DNA of 64,000 nt. It comes from Bretschneidera sinensis (taxonomy: Eukaryota > Streptophyta > Magnoliopsida > Brassicales > Akaniaceae). The position numbers were made by a program, and so were the translations under genes. The notes under the pieces were generated by a model, which was not told the DNA's origin, did not search any database, and was given only the letters and a program-made list of their open reading frames with translations. Where the stretch lies: contig CM043700.1 of the NCBI GenBank assembly GCA_023935145.1, forward strand, positions 28,746,001 through 28,810,000. The letters are read 5' to 3'. Shown piece after piece: positions 25,317 through 38,189 of the stretch (within the stretch, counting starts at the first letter, position 1; each line of letters begins with the position of its first letter).

Positions 25317-28300
25317 ATTTTCCCCATTGAATTTACATAATCTCTAACCTATCCATTTTATAATCCACTCAAAATTTTGAGTTTTTATTTTCCTCTCATT
25401 AATTAAATCGATTTCACCACTTTCAATCATCAAACCATGACACAAATTAATATAGATAACATGCACCAATTTTATTTGTATATTGTAAAAGCATTTTGTT
25501 AAACCTTTTTTTGAAAGCATAATAATACATATAAGTAAAATATAATCTTTTTAAAAGAATAAGAAATAATGACAAGGACTACATGTGGAGTTAGAATTTG
25601 ATTTGGATTAATAATATGGCAAGTTTTGGACCCATCTTAGGAGTTAATCTTGGTTTTCCAACTGTTTGTATTATTGCCAAAAAAAAACCTTTGTATTCAG
25701 TCTTGCTACTCATTTAATAGAAATCTATTTTTGCTGCTCATTTTCTTCTCCTTCAATTTTTCATCGTATAGCATTTCAATTTTCGAAAACTATTTTCTCT
25801 TTTAGTTCTTCCTGTCTTTACATTTCCCGAATTTGCATAGATCTCATCATCTTCAACAATAGCAGAACAAATCAAATTAAGAAAACCCAGAAAACAAACA
25901 CACCAACAACCCATCACAACAGAGGCAGATCTAACTCCGTAAATTCTCTCTATCATCCAATCTACTCGCTACAAATCCACAATCTCCTCTCTGTTCCTCT
26001 CCAATATCTCCTCCAATGAGACGACACCCACAAACACTCACACCACAACCAAGAAGAAAACCAACAATTTCGCGCAAACCACATTCAGGGGACTTGGGTG
26101 ATCGGGGAGGTTTGGTTCGGTAAGATGAAGAGGAAAGGGACTCTGGAGGTTGGAAATGGCGAGAAGACACCAGAAAAAGGCAGCTGGCAGTCGGTGGCGA
26201 GGAAGGAGATCGGGGAGCTCTGCGCCGTTTTAGTTTGGGTCTCTGCGAGTCGAAGACAGTAGAAGAAAAAAAAATGAATTAGGTTTTCTTCCTTGCAAAT
26301 GTGGCGGCTGTACAATGGGAGATCAATTAAGCAACGTGACGTATAAAATGCAATTTGCTTGAGAGCTTAAGTAATGAGCTCTAAAGGTTAATCGAATTTG
26401 GAGTGAGCTTTGAGGACTGAGCTTGAGTGAATTAGTTGCTTGAGTAAGAGCTTGATTGTTTTGTTGGAAGAATCGAAGATTTTTTTCATAAGTAAAAATA
26501 TATGTAAAAGAAAGCAGAATCCATTTACAAAAGGAATGCTTATATATTTTTTTATAATTAATATAATAATTATTTATTTAAAAAATAAAAATCGGTTTTT
26601 CCATTAACCGAATTGTTAAATTCAAAAAACTGAGATCGGAATCGAATAATCCTAAAAAAAAAATTAGGTGCACTGAAACCGAAAACTTGAATTAATAAAA
26701 ATTTCAGATTTTTTTTATTTGATTCAATTTTTCGATTATAACCGAATAATGTTCAACCCTAATACTATGAATGCCCCATAACTACCATGAGTCAATGGTT
26801 TCAATGTTCATAAAGATCCATGGTAATTATTTCTTTAAATTCCTGTAAAGTAATTGTGTAGAATGTTATTTACCAGCATATGAATATGTCATCATTTTCT
26901 AAGCCAAGGAGCATGTCGTAGGTTGGTATGGTACAGGCCCAAAACCACATGAGGATGATTGATAGATTCATAGATTAATCCACAAGTAAGATCATCTACA
27001 TTTATTTGTTCATTTAATAATCTAGATAGCTATGCATATATTCATTCTTTTTAAGTTTATTTTTTGATCATGATGTTGAAGAGGTTTAAGAGAAAGGCAA
27101 AATTTGCAGTTTATCTCTGATAGATCCGATAAATAACTTTTAACTGCTGAAATGTTTTTTTTTTTTTTTTTTTAAAAAGAAGAGACAAATGCAAGTGAAA
27201 AGCTTGAGTAGTATTATTTATTTCCTTGTAAGCTGCATCCTTTTATTCACATTTGGAAAGAACTTTTGCAAAGTGTTGGAAAAAAACGGAATGCTCTCCA
27301 CCTCGGCTTTGGTATTGGAGTTTAAGAGAAGTTGAGGTGTGTATGAGCTTGATTGATAAAGAGAGTGGATACAAGAATAAAGATATCCATTTGAAATATT
27401 CCAAATTTAAGAGGATGAGTATATTGATCTTAACTTTGTTTAGAAGAACAATAAAAGATAATATCATATACATTTCTTTTTTATAAATTCTAAGGAATTA
27501 CATAGTTGTTCTATAAAACAATGATCATTCTCATCTATTAGATCTCCATTCGCTTTTCATGCAATCTCTAAACTATTTTTTTATTTCTCAGTTAGACTCT
27601 ATTTTAATCACATCACGTCATATCTTTCTATACATTATATTAAAACTCTAAATACAGAATAAACACACGACACTCTCTCGAGAGATTATCTTTTGAAGAG
27701 CACGACAACATTTTATTCCAAAAGAAAAACTTCTATGGAAACTTTAGTTTTAGAAGAGGCAGAACTCTATGGCTAAACGCTGAGACAAAATTCTTACATA
27801 CTTTAGAGTTTATAGTATATATCTAATACATGTTTTAGATGTGACATTGATCATCAATGAACATCTTTTTTCTCTTATTGTTATGGATGGATAGCGTCTT
27901 AACCATAATATAAAATAAAAAACAAGGATACTCCAAAGTAAACTAAATACTTATTTTTGTCATACAATTATTTGTCACATTATATTTTGAATTTTTTATC
28001 ATACATTTATCAATTGTTCTAATTAGATCCATAAACTATCTTTAGTTATTCGTTTAAACACATTCGTCAATTTATGGCTTGAAAATTCATCGGAAATTAA
28101 TCCACCCAGTGTAAGCTTAATTTTGACGAGAATGAAACTCTCAACACTCTTTAACAAATTTCACCAATTAATTTGATGAAAAATATACCCTTAAATATCT
28201 AAACTCTAAAATCCATTTTTGTTCAATGGTGCGCTCCTCAATGTATTCTTGCTGTTATATGATAGTCATCTCATTATCTCAATGAGATGGATTCCTATGA

Positions 28301-28592
28301 GTTTTCAAACCATAAATAAAAAAAAGAGTTCAACTAAGTAACTGAATATAGTTTATGAATCAGGTAATCTGTCAATCTACTTAAAATTCAAGGACAGTTT
28401 TATCAAAGTGTTATTTAATTTTATCGTAAATTTGATTTTTATAAACTGAAAATTTAAAGGCAGTTTCATCAAAATATCATTAATTTTCACAATAAACTTG
28501 ATATTTATTTCAATTCTTAAATAATAAAAAAATAGTTTTACTATTTTATTAGACCACGTCAAAGTGAAGAGGGCCTATCTTAACGGCAACAA
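25317..28592. other. AT-rich intergenic DNA, no gene recognised
   Basis: Short ORFs at 25666-26315 on both strands have no recognisable product. The stretch 26580-26770 contains degenerate AACCGAA/TTCGGTT-type inverted pieces common in plant repeats. A T20-like run lies near 27153-27172. The rest is plain AT-rich spacer. Confidence 0.5.
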
Positions 28593-29682
28593 ATGGCCTC
28601 CTTTTACCCTCAACACACCACAGCAACAAAAACAAGTCTTCTCTATAACGGTATGTAAGTACCCATTAGCTCTGTATAAGTTTCATTGTTTATCTCATTT
28701 TCTCTCGACTTTCTCACCTCCCAAACACAAACTTCAATTGAAATTCTCTCCACGTCTTGTCGATGGACCGCATGTTAGCCACACTCATGCAAAGTTGTCC
28801 ACCACTAAACATGAATTCTCAACAAACAACATGAGTTTGAGAACTAAAAAACAAACTAACTCTGGGTTTTCTTCTTCAAGGTCTGTGAATGAGGGGAAAG
28901 GTAAAATCTCTGTTGAAACCCCTTTTCGTTCAAATCTAGAAGAAAAAGAAAGGACTGAAAAGAGATTTATGAAAGATAAGGATGCGAGCAAGAAATTAGG
29001 TTTTAGAAAAAGGAGGTACATGGGTACTGGGAATTCTTCTTTGAGGTCTAAATATGAGAACTCAGCAATTAGACCTTCAAAAATTGTGGGTAGTGTAGCA
29101 ATTGATGAAATGTTGGAGAAAAGAATCAAAGATAGAGGTAAAAATAAGGTAGGAGAGGAAAGAGTAGGAAAACGTTATAGTAAAAGGATGAATCAGCAGG
29201 AGTTCAGTTGAAAGTTGAGTTGGATATGTGCTCAAAGAGAGGGGATGTAATGGATGCGATTCAATTGTGTGATAAAGGTCAGAGAGAAGGAATCAAGATG
29301 AACCAGTACCATTATACTGTGGTTTTGTATCTTTGTTCCTCTGCAGCTGTGGGTGTTGTTCGTCCTGCTAAAAGCGGAAGTGGTGGTAGTCGAACTCTGA
29401 ATACACCAGGCTTGTCTAATGAAGTTTCTAGCGTGAATTCCATGGAATTGGGTGAATTAAGGGATTGGAGTAATGGGAATTCTATCGGTACAGAATTGAA
29501 TATTCCTTTTTCGAAGAATGGGCGATTGGTTGGTACTAGCAAAACTCATGGAGATGTTGATAAAATGGGTTTAAGGCCTAGTAATAGATTTGCAAATTTA
29601 GTTAGTAGTTTTGATGAAAAGGAGAACCTAACCCAGTTTTCTAATGGGTCTGTGAAGCCAATTTCTTGACTTTCAGACAGAC

Positions 29683-29685
<3 letters not shown>

Positions 29686-29749
<64 letters not shown>
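29686..29749. repeat. (TA)n microsatellite left of the copia element
   Basis: About 64 bp of alternating TA that abut the left LTR (starts 29750). The array continues on the right side of the element (33909-33944), so the element inserted inside a TA microsatellite. Confidence 0.9.
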
Positions 29750-29754
<5 letters not shown>

Positions 29755-30260
29755 GATAATTGCCTTGAATTTGTGGTGGGCCGAAAGTTGAGTCCACTTT
29801 CGGTGCATTATTTGTGTCTCAATTTGATGAGTCAAAAGTAACATTCATTTTCGGTCATGGTGGATGACAAAGTCTTATATTGGATGACAAAATCACTTTC
29901 GGTGCAATTGGGTGACAAATGATTAACATTCATTGGCTTTGTCCTTTGGACTTTTGTGAGCCTATAAAAGGCATTCCAACGTGAAGTATTAGAGAGAGAA
30001 GAAAAAAATAGTGGTGTTGAGAGAGATTAGCTTAGCCCATCCTATTATAGATTGTGAGATTGTGTGTATTGGTTAAAGCCAATTTTGTAAACACTCTTTG
30101 TATATTTTCTCACTATAGTGAAATTTTGCTGATGGCCTCTGCCCGTGGACGTAGGCTTTAAGCCGAACCACGTAAATTTGTTGTCTCATTTTTATCTTAC
30201 TTTATTGTTTTGTGGTTATTACTTGATCAACGTACGATCCTGTCACGATCCATTCTAACA
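29750..30260 (+). repeat. left LTR of the copia element
   Basis: 511 bp, TG...CA ends. A TATA-like CCTATAAAAGGC lies near 29961-29972, and the LTR is followed directly by AATTGGTATCAGAGC. Confidence 0.92.
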
Positions 30261-30263
30261 AAT

Positions 30264-30275
30264 TGGTATCAGAGC
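30264..30275 (+). other. primer binding site (tRNA-Met type)
   Basis: TGGTATCAGAGC, the standard primer site of plant copia elements, complementary to the 3' end of initiator tRNA-Met. Confidence 0.9.
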
Positions 30276-30303
30276 TGGTTGAGGATCATTCTGTTCGATC
30301 GAG

Positions 30304-33300
30304 ATGTCGACAATGAAGTTTTTTATTGAGAAGTTTGATGGAAACAACAGTTTCAGTCTATGGCAAGTTCGTATGTTTGCCATTCTAACCCAGAATGGCT
30401 TGAAGAAAGCACTACTGGGGAAAGCCAAGAAGCCTACCGGCATGAGTGATGAAGATTGGGATGACCTGGATGACAAGGCTCTATCCGCAATCCAACTGAG
30501 TCTTTCAAATGATGTCTTACAGCAAGTTCTGTCAGAGAAGACTTCTGTAGCCTTATGGGCCAAGCTAGAGAAGTTGTACTTGACTAAATCTTTGGCCAAC
30601 AGGTTCCTCTCTCAAATCCCATATCAGTGAGTTTATCTCAATTACTAATGATTTGAAAAATCTTGAAGTTGTTATTGGGTCTGAAGATCAAGCTCTTTTG
30701 TTATTATGTTCATTATCACTCTCATACAAAATTTTTAGAGACATTATAATTTATGGTAGTGAAGAATTAAATTTTGATGATGTGATATATTCCCTTATGA
30801 GTAAGGAGAAATTAGATAATGAACTTTTGTCTAGTAAGTTTGATGATCAGGGCTCCAGACTTGTTGCAAAAGGCAGATCCAATGAGAGAGGCTTTGATGG
30901 TGGCAAGAATAGAAGAAGATCAAAGTCAAGAAGAAAACACAAAAATGTGACTTGCAATTATTGCAAGAAGAAGGGACACATCATAGTGGAATGCTACAAG
31001 CTGCAGAACAAAAAGAAGAATGACCAGCAAAATGACAAGGGCAAGCAGAAAGAAGACATAGCTGATGCTGATGTAGCAGAAGAAAAAGATGTTGATATTC
31101 TATTTGCAACCGACAAGTCCAGATCCAACGACGAGTGGATTCTTGATTCTGGATGTTCTTATCATATGTGCCCCAACAGAGATTGGTTCTCCACATATGA
31201 TTCTGTTGAAGGTGGAGTTGTTCTAATGGGCAATAATGCCACTTGCAAAACTGTTAGTGTAGGCACAGTAAAAATCAAGATGCATGATGGAGTTGTCAAG
31301 ACATTAACTGATGTTAGACATGTACCTGATTTGAAGAAAAATCTTATTTCTTTAGGCATTCTGGATGCCAATGGCTGCAAATCTGTGATTGAGTCTGGAA
31401 ACATAAAGATTTCCCATGGTGCTCTTGTTCTCATAAAAGGAAAGAAGTCTGGCAATCTATACACCTTATTGGGTTCAACAGTTACAGGCTCTGCACCAGT
31501 TTCCTCATCCATGTCAGATTCAGACTCTACCAAGTTGTGGCATATGCGCGTAAGGCATGTGAGTGAGCAGGGATTAGTAGTACTCAGTAAAAGAGGTCTT
31601 CTGCTTGAAAGAAAGATTGGGAAGCTGGATATTTGTGAGCATTGTGTCTTTGGAAAGCAGAAAAGAGTCAGCTTCAACACTGCAATTCACGGAACCAAAG
31701 GTACTCTTGATTACATTCATTTTGATTTATGGGGGCCTTCCCATGAAATTTCCAAAGGAAGAGCCAGATACTTGCTAACAATTATTGATGATTTTTCTAG
31801 AAAGACTTGGGTCTATTTTCTCAGGCACAAGAATGAGGTATTCGACATTCGGCATTTTCAAGCAATGGAAGAACTTATTAGAGAAGCAGAACGGGAAGCA
31901 AGTCAAGAGACTCAGAACAGATAATGGTATTGAGTTTTGTGATTCGGAGTTTAATCAATTCTGCAAAGATGAAAGCATCTTCAAACATTGGACGGTGAGA
32001 AAGACACCATAGCAGAATGGTGTCGCAGAGAGGATGAATCGAACACTGTTAGAAAGAGCTCGATGTATGCTTTCTAACGCAGGTCTTAGAGGAATTTTGG
32101 GCAGAAGCAGTCAATTTGGCATGTCATTTGGTGAACCGCTCTCATCACAGATCACTTGAACTTACGATACCTGAAGAGGTATGGTCAAGTAGCCCTCCTG
32201 ATTACTCTAACTTAAGAATATTTGGTTGCCCTGCTTATACTCATGTGAATGAAGGAAAATTGGAGCCTAGGGCGAAGAAATGCATTTTTTTTTGTTATGC
32301 TTCTGGTGTTAAGGGTTTTCGCTTATGGTGTCCTGATACTCATAAGTTTATGATTAGTAAAGATGTTACTTTTGATGAAAGAACATATATGAAATTAATA
32401 GATTGAAATCTCAGCTAAGTGATGAATTTGAGATGAAAGACCTAGGTGCAGCAAAGAAAATTTTGGGAATGGAGATCAACAGAGACAGAGGTGCAGGTAG
32501 ATTATTTTTGTCACAACAGAAATATATTGAGAAAGTCCTGAAATGTTTTGGTATGAATGATGCTAAACCTGTGAGTACTGCTCTAGCTTCTCACTTTAGA
32601 TTATCAGCATCCATGTCACCACAGTCAGAAGATGAGATACTGTATATGTTTAGAGTTCCTTATTCTAGTGCAGTGGGAAATATTATGTATGCAATGGTTT
32701 GCACTTGACTAGATATCTCACATGCTGTCAGTGTAGTTAGCAGATATTTGTCCTGTCCAGGAAAAACTCATTGGCAAGCTGTCAAGTGGATTTTGAGATA
32801 TTTGAAGGGTATTTCTACTGCTTGTTTGGAATTCGGTAGAACTTCTGATGATCTAGCTGGATATGTTGATTCAGATTTTGTAGGTGATTTGGACAGGAGA
32901 AGATCAATTACAGGATATGTATTTACTATTGGGATTTGTGCAGTCAGTTGGAAAGCTACCTTGTAGCCGACAGTTGCATTGTTTACTACAGAGGCAGAAT
33001 TTATGGTTGTTACAGAAGCTACCAAAGAAGTCATTTGGTTAAGAGGTATACTTAATGAACTCAGTTTGAAAACAAATAAAACTGTAGTTTATTGTGACAG
33101 TTAGAGTGCTATACATTTGATGAAGGATCAGATGCATCATGAGAGAACTAAACACATTGATGTGAAGTATCACTTTATTCGGGATATTGTGGCTCAAGGT
33201 CATGTTATTATAAGAAAAATTGGCACTCTGAATAAACCAGCTGATATGTTGACAAAATCTCTTCCCATTGCCAAGTTCACTCACTGCATAGACTTGGTTG

Positions 33301-33323
33301 GTGTTGCACAACATTTGCATTAG
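30304..33323 (+). pseudogene. broken gag-pol of the copia element
   Basis: Order: gag from ATG 30304 (FDGNNSFSLWQVRMF); zinc knuckle CNYCKKKGHIIVEC; protease WILDSGCSYHM; GAG-pre-integrase with CEHCVFGK; integrase core start (HFDLWGP, IDDFSRKTWVYFL); and RNase H/C-terminal part (GYVDSDFVGDLD, YCDS, ERTKHIDVKYHFIRD). Breaks: stop and frameshift near 30628, frameshift near 31840, in-frame TAG at about 32010, frameshift near 32085, stop after MKLID near 32405, TGA near 32706, TAG near 32965 and another near 33102. The sequence jumps from the region after integrase (SKDVTFDERTY) to the end of reverse transcriptase (MKDLGAAKKILGMEI) at about 32400, so the YVDD active-site part is missing. Confidence 0.9.
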
Positions 33324-33397
33324 ATTATTCGGGGTTATTTGGCAGAGGTTGAAGCTTTTATTTTCACTATTATCAAATTCAAGTCAAGGTGGAGATT

Positions 33398-33904
33398 TGT
33401 TGGATAATTGCTTTGAATTTGTGGTGGGTCAAAAGTTGAGTCAACTTTCGGTGCATTATTTGTGGCTCAATTTGATGGGTCAAAAGTAACATTCACTTTC
33501 GGCCACAGTGGATGACAAAGTCTTATATTGGATGACAAAGTCACTTTCGGTGCAATTGGGTGACAAATGATTAGCATCCATTGGCTTTGTCTTTTGGACT
33601 TTTGTGAGCCTATAAAAGGCATTCCAACGTGAAGTATTAGAGAGAGAAGAAAAAAATAGTGGTGTTGAGAGAGATTAGCTTAGCCCATCCTGTTACATAT
33701 TGTGAGATTGTGTGTATTGGCTAAAGCCAATTTTGTAAATACTCTTTGTATATTTTCTCACTATAGTGAAATTTTGCTGATGATCTCTGCCCGTGGACGT
33801 AGGCTTTAAGCCGAACCACGCAAATTTGTTGTCTCTTTTTTATCTTACTTTATTGTTTTGTGGTTATTACTTGATCAACGTACGATCCTATCACGATCCA
33901 ATCT

Positions 33905-33908
<4 letters not shown>
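33398..33908 (+). repeat. right LTR of the copia element
   Basis: 511 bp, the same length as the left copy, preceded by the purine tract AAGGTGGAGA at 33386-33395. Confidence 0.92.

Positions 33909-33944
<36 letters not shown>
33909..33944. repeat. (TA)n microsatellite right of the copia element
   Basis: About 36 bp of TA repeats; continuation of the array at 29686-29749 interrupted by the insertion. PRORP coding sequence resumes right after it (DDDHLTEKDGSGSN frame). Confidence 0.9.
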
Positions 33945-33947
<3 letters not shown>

Positions 33948-36353
33948 ATAAAGCAATGACGACCATTTAACTGAAAAAGATGGTAGTGGAAGTAATCAAA
34001 AAGATCATGAAATTCTGGTAAGTGAAGATTTCAAGAAGTATGCACTCCGGAGGGGATTTGAAATCTACGAGAAGATGTGTTTGGATAACATCCCTATGAA
34101 TGAAGCAACCTTGACAGCTGTTGCTAGAATGGCAATGTCAATGGGTAATGGTGATATGGCATTTGATATGGTGAAGCAAATGAAGTCACTGGGGATAAAT
34201 CCTCGATTGCGCTCATATAGTCCTGCACTATCTGTATTTTGCAGTAGTGGAGATATTGATAACGCATTTGCTGTTCAAAAACACATGTTGGAGCTTGGAG
34301 TCTGTCCTGAAGAGCCTGAACTAAAGGCACTCCTTAGATTAAGTGTAGGAGCCGGTAAAGGTGACAAGGTATATTATTTGTTGCATAGATTGAGAACAAC
34401 TGTAAGGAACCCCATACTGCAGATATAATTGTCAAATGGTTTGAGAGCAAGGCAGCCTCAAGAGTGGGGAAGGAAAAATGGGATCAAAGATTGATAAGGG
34501 AAGCAATTGAAAATGGAGGTGGAGGTTGACACGGGCAAGGCTGGGTGGGTAAAGGTAAGTGGAATGTATCACATACAACAACTGGAGCTGATGCATCGGG
34601 TAAATGCTGCGGAGAAAAATTATCCATAATTGACCTTGATCCTACAGAAACAGAAAATTTTGCTAAATCAGTTGCATCTATAGCTATAAGAAGAGAGAAA
34701 AAATCAAGCTTCCAAAATTTTCAAGTATGAAGAGTCCCTTGATCTTGTTTGTTCGCTCTAATCTTGTATGTGGATTTGATTAAGTGTGAAAATAAATCTT
34801 GTACTTGCAGAAATGGCTTGACTACTATGGACCTTTTGAAGCATTGGTAGATGCAGCTAATGTAGGTCTTTACAGCCAGAAGAGATTCTTACCATCAAAG
34901 GTTCATATAACATATGATATCTTAACTGAATGAAGTTTACAAAAACTCAACATTTTCCTTTATAGTTTAGTATTGATGTAGTGTTTTCTTTGTTGTGTAT
35001 TGTTTAGGTCAATGCTGTTGTTAATGGAATTCACCAGATGCTTCCTTCAAGGAAATGGCCGCTCATTGTTTCGCATTGTTTCGCATAACAAATGTATTAC
35101 TGGACGTAAGATGGATGAACTGGAAAATAGAACACCAATTGAGAAGTGGAAAAATGCAGATGCATTCTATGCAACTCCCACTGGATCCAATGATGATTGG
35201 TGAGAAATGTGCCTAGCGAAATAATTTATGTTTATCTGTATGAATTTTTTATATGTTTATCTGTATAAATTTTGTACCCAATTGGATAAATTTAAGTCAC
35301 ATTACTTATACGATGTATATGCATTCAAAGTGCAATGGGTAATAACCTGTGCTTCAGGTACTGGTTATATGCAGCTATAAAGTTTAAGTGCGTAATTGTG
35401 ATCAATGACGAGATGAGAGATCATACATTTCAACTTCTAGGAAATGATTTCTTCCCTAAATGGAAAGAAAGGCACCAACTAAGTAAAACCCTTCAGGATT
35501 CAAAACTTAAGCAGACTTTGTTGGTTTAAAGTGTTAGACTTGTCAATCATCTGTTTCTGATTCAAACTTCCGCTGATCTAAATAACTTGATCCAGTATTG
35601 TTTTTAATTTTGAAGCCAGTATTGGTTACTTATTCATATGATTTGCAATTGTCCTAATAAGGCATTTTTTCCCTAATATAAGGCGCATTCACTTTTTCTG
35701 ATGTTGGTCCAGAGTTCCACATGCCTCCACCTTATTCTGTTGTAATTCAGGTGAGAGCAAATCAGATTTTGGCATACTTAGCTGCCTGTTTGAAATATAA
35801 ACAAGAAGTGGATGAGTAAGTGTTTGCATGTATATACATATTACATTTTGAGAGATGACAAAATATATATACCCAATGAAACATGTCAATAGGAGTCAGC
35901 GAAAGGCCACTGGCATATTCCCATTGCGTCAGAACATGATTATGAGACTGAAAGAATATGGTTATGCGTTGCACGTTCCAACTCTCAAATGGCACAGAAA
36001 ACTTCAGTCATGGGACATGAAGGTAACACCAAGTTAAATTTATTAAAGGTTTACTTTAAATATATGAGCTTGCAGTTTGCTCTGCTCTGCCTTTGGCCCA
36101 TTATTACTGTAATTAACTGGGCGTGTTTTGATATTCCTATTGAAATGGAAACATTCGATTGCGTCTTTCAATAGCATTTAGAACATGTACGTAAAAGAGC
36201 TACTTTAAAACAAGTGATGTTATCATCTGAGCCATTTTAGATCATATTTATTGATGACTCCAATATCTTTAAATGAACTTCATTTCAGAAAGCTGCATAA
36301 TTGCAGGAAATCCCAGAAAAATACAAAGAAAAAATGCTAAAGGTCTGAAATGA

Positions 36354-38189
36354 AAATTGCAGTGACCCTGAAGCTTTCTGCAAATGAAGCAGACTTATCA
36401 ATTCCCGTGGAATGTTCACATACCCCTAGCTCTCTTAGACTGTAACTTTTATGCAACAGTGAAACACTATGTTTCAAAGAAGATCAGAAGATATCAATCT
36501 GGAGTTGGACATGGTTGTTGGTTGTGACGTGATTTCTTAACCCAACCCGCCCCAAAACACCTTATAATTCTAGATTTTTTAGAAGTTTTTCAACAAATCT
36601 TGAAGTTAGTAACTTAGTATGCATCCCAACAATAAAGGTGTACATGTTGCATAACTTCACAGAACTGATGGGATATTTCAGTGATTTATTGGACTATTTA
36701 ATTTGTAATTTTTTTTGTATTGAAGCAAAGTCAACTTCAAAGCATACTATATTGATCTTTTTATGTACTGAGTTTACTTTTGTAAAGTAGATTTGCAGCC
36801 TCTTAACAATAATGACTGACGTGCTAGGTCAGCTACTCAAACTGATTTTGAGGTGAACTCGAAACAACTAAGTGGCAGTGACAGTGAGCATAGGTGGAAC
36901 CAAACTGGGGATATATACCAAAATCTCAGGGATATTCTGTCAGGATCTATGATATCGAATCATTGCTCAATTCTATCAGAACTTGAGGCCGCAGAGAATC
37001 ATGGAAACTGTGTTATTGATTTTCAAATATGAAGTGAAATGCTACTGGAATGAGAGTAATTGCCCAGTTGGAATCTTCTTGCACAAATATGAAGCCCCTA
37101 AGCTGGCCATGGCTGTGTTGTTTAAACCGATGGAGTTCTATGCTGCAACAAACAAGTTTTCGCATAATTTTCTTAGGTATCAAGGCTTTTACCCGTCAGA
37201 GGTTATCCCTTCTGTTGCTTGGACTCCTGAGGCTAGAAGTTTTATAATATTTATCTCTTTTTTTTTTCCTCCTTGGAAGGAAAGAGGCAGTTCAAAAGTA
37301 GGATGTAACATTTTCTCTCTTTTCTGTATAAGCCTTTCATGGGATGAGATTATATACATTTGCTTGTAGAAGATTTTCCTTAGTTTTTTTTGCTTTCTAT
37401 TTTATCATTTGTCCATGACAAAGATTTCATGTCGGTAGAACTTCACACGCTGGTGAACATACGAACACGGGTTTGATATACATGGATAAACATCAATATA
37501 ACTCAAAAGCTGAGACCGATGAGTTTTGAGCTCAAATCTTGCATATAATTTACTCAATTCTTTATTTATTTATTTTTATAAGTTATTTTTTATTTCTTTT
37601 TGACATGAGATAGTTTACATGTGAATATTTTAACATTAAATTTTAAATATAATTAGCATAATAATGATAAAATTCGAAATGTATCGCTAAAAATGAATTT
37701 CAAATCTGTTGATAGTCAAAAGATAGATTTGGAGATCTATTGTATTGTATCTTGAATCTAATTAAGTTAACAGGGCTTAGGGAGTACTAATTAATGAGCA
37801 TAATAATGGTAGAAGGGATGATTTTAAAATTGGACGTATGAACAAAGTATGTGGCAGTAGATCATCCTGTCAGGTCACTGTCTACGCTTTTTGCTTGTAG
37901 AAAGTGAAAAGGAAAAGGAACACAAAATCACGGGGCTGCATTGTTTTTTTTGTCATCTTTCTCTTTTTGTACTTGTACTTGCTTGGGATGGGTTTTAAAG
38001 AATCTTTCTCTTTAATGGCTTTTGGTTTGTTTCTCTAACCCACAGTGACAATAATATCACGAGCCTCTAGTTACCCAGATAGCCAGGTTATTCTCATTCA
38101 TAAGACAACAAAGCAAGGATAGCTTTGCATTATATATCTTCTGCTTTGCTTAATTTGCACTTCAACTGTAATTTGAAAGCCAAGAAAGA
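36354..38189 (+). other. 3' flank of the PRORP pseudogene and upstream region of ABIL
   Basis: No gene recognised. 36820-37370 is less AT-rich than its surroundings and has an open frame from 36983, but I find no domain and it follows the pseudogene stop, so old 3' UTR is more likely. 37380-38189 should hold the ABIL promoter and leader; no clear TATA box was chosen. Confidence 0.45.

Larger units (their letters stand above)
29750..33908 (+). mobile_element. defective Ty1/copia retrotransposon (Tork/Tnt1-like), inserted in the PRORP pseudogene
   Basis: Two 511-bp LTRs (29750-30260 and 33398-33908) begin TGTTGG and end TAACA. The internal part has a tRNA-Met-type primer site (30264-30275) and a purine tract (33386-33395). 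By my hand count the LTRs differ at about 25 sites (near 5%). The coding part is broken by frameshifts and stops, and most of the reverse transcriptase is deleted, so the copy cannot move by itself. The TA microsatellite on both sides hides the exact 5-bp target duplication. Confidence 0.92.
28593..36353 (+). pseudogene. PRORP1: PRORP1-like proteinaceous RNase P pseudogene, split by a copia element
   Basis: Intron-containing (not retrocopied) remnant. PPR part: DMCSKRGDVMDAIQL, YHYTVVLYLCSSAAVG, later EDFKKYALRRGFEIYEKM and MAFDMVKQMKSLGI-PRLRSY. Nuclease (NYN/PIN-like) part: VDAANVGLY, ATPTGSNDDWYWLYAA, NDEMRDHTFQLLGNDFFPKW with the metal-binding Asp residues, then MPPPYSVVIQES and WHIP. Exons: 28593-34724 (holds the insertion), 34811-34900, 35008-35199, 35358-35478, 35683-35750, 35893-36022, 36307-36353. 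Lesions: probable +1 near 28602; -1 near 29199; TGA at 29667; the 4.16-kb insertion; frameshift near 34410; Trp to TGA at 34527; 10-bp tandem duplication at 35065/35075; donor GT to CT at 35479; -1 near 35690. PRORP removes tRNA 5' leaders in organelles and nucleus, so a working paralogue is expected elsewhere. Confidence 0.88.

Noticed and set aside
25666..26315. Overlapping ORFs on both strands as a small gene
   Set aside because: No domain, no conserved motif, ORFs on both strands of similar length; looks like non-coding leader or decayed DNA.
29546..29844. ORFs rich in IYIYIY
   Set aside because: Translations of the TA microsatellite; no gene. The ORFs at 41246-41431 and 58541-58762 are the same kind of artefact.
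36983..37369. 128-aa ORF as a separate gene
   Set aside because: No recognisable domain, no splice or promoter context, and it follows the stop of a pseudogene; probably old 3' UTR.
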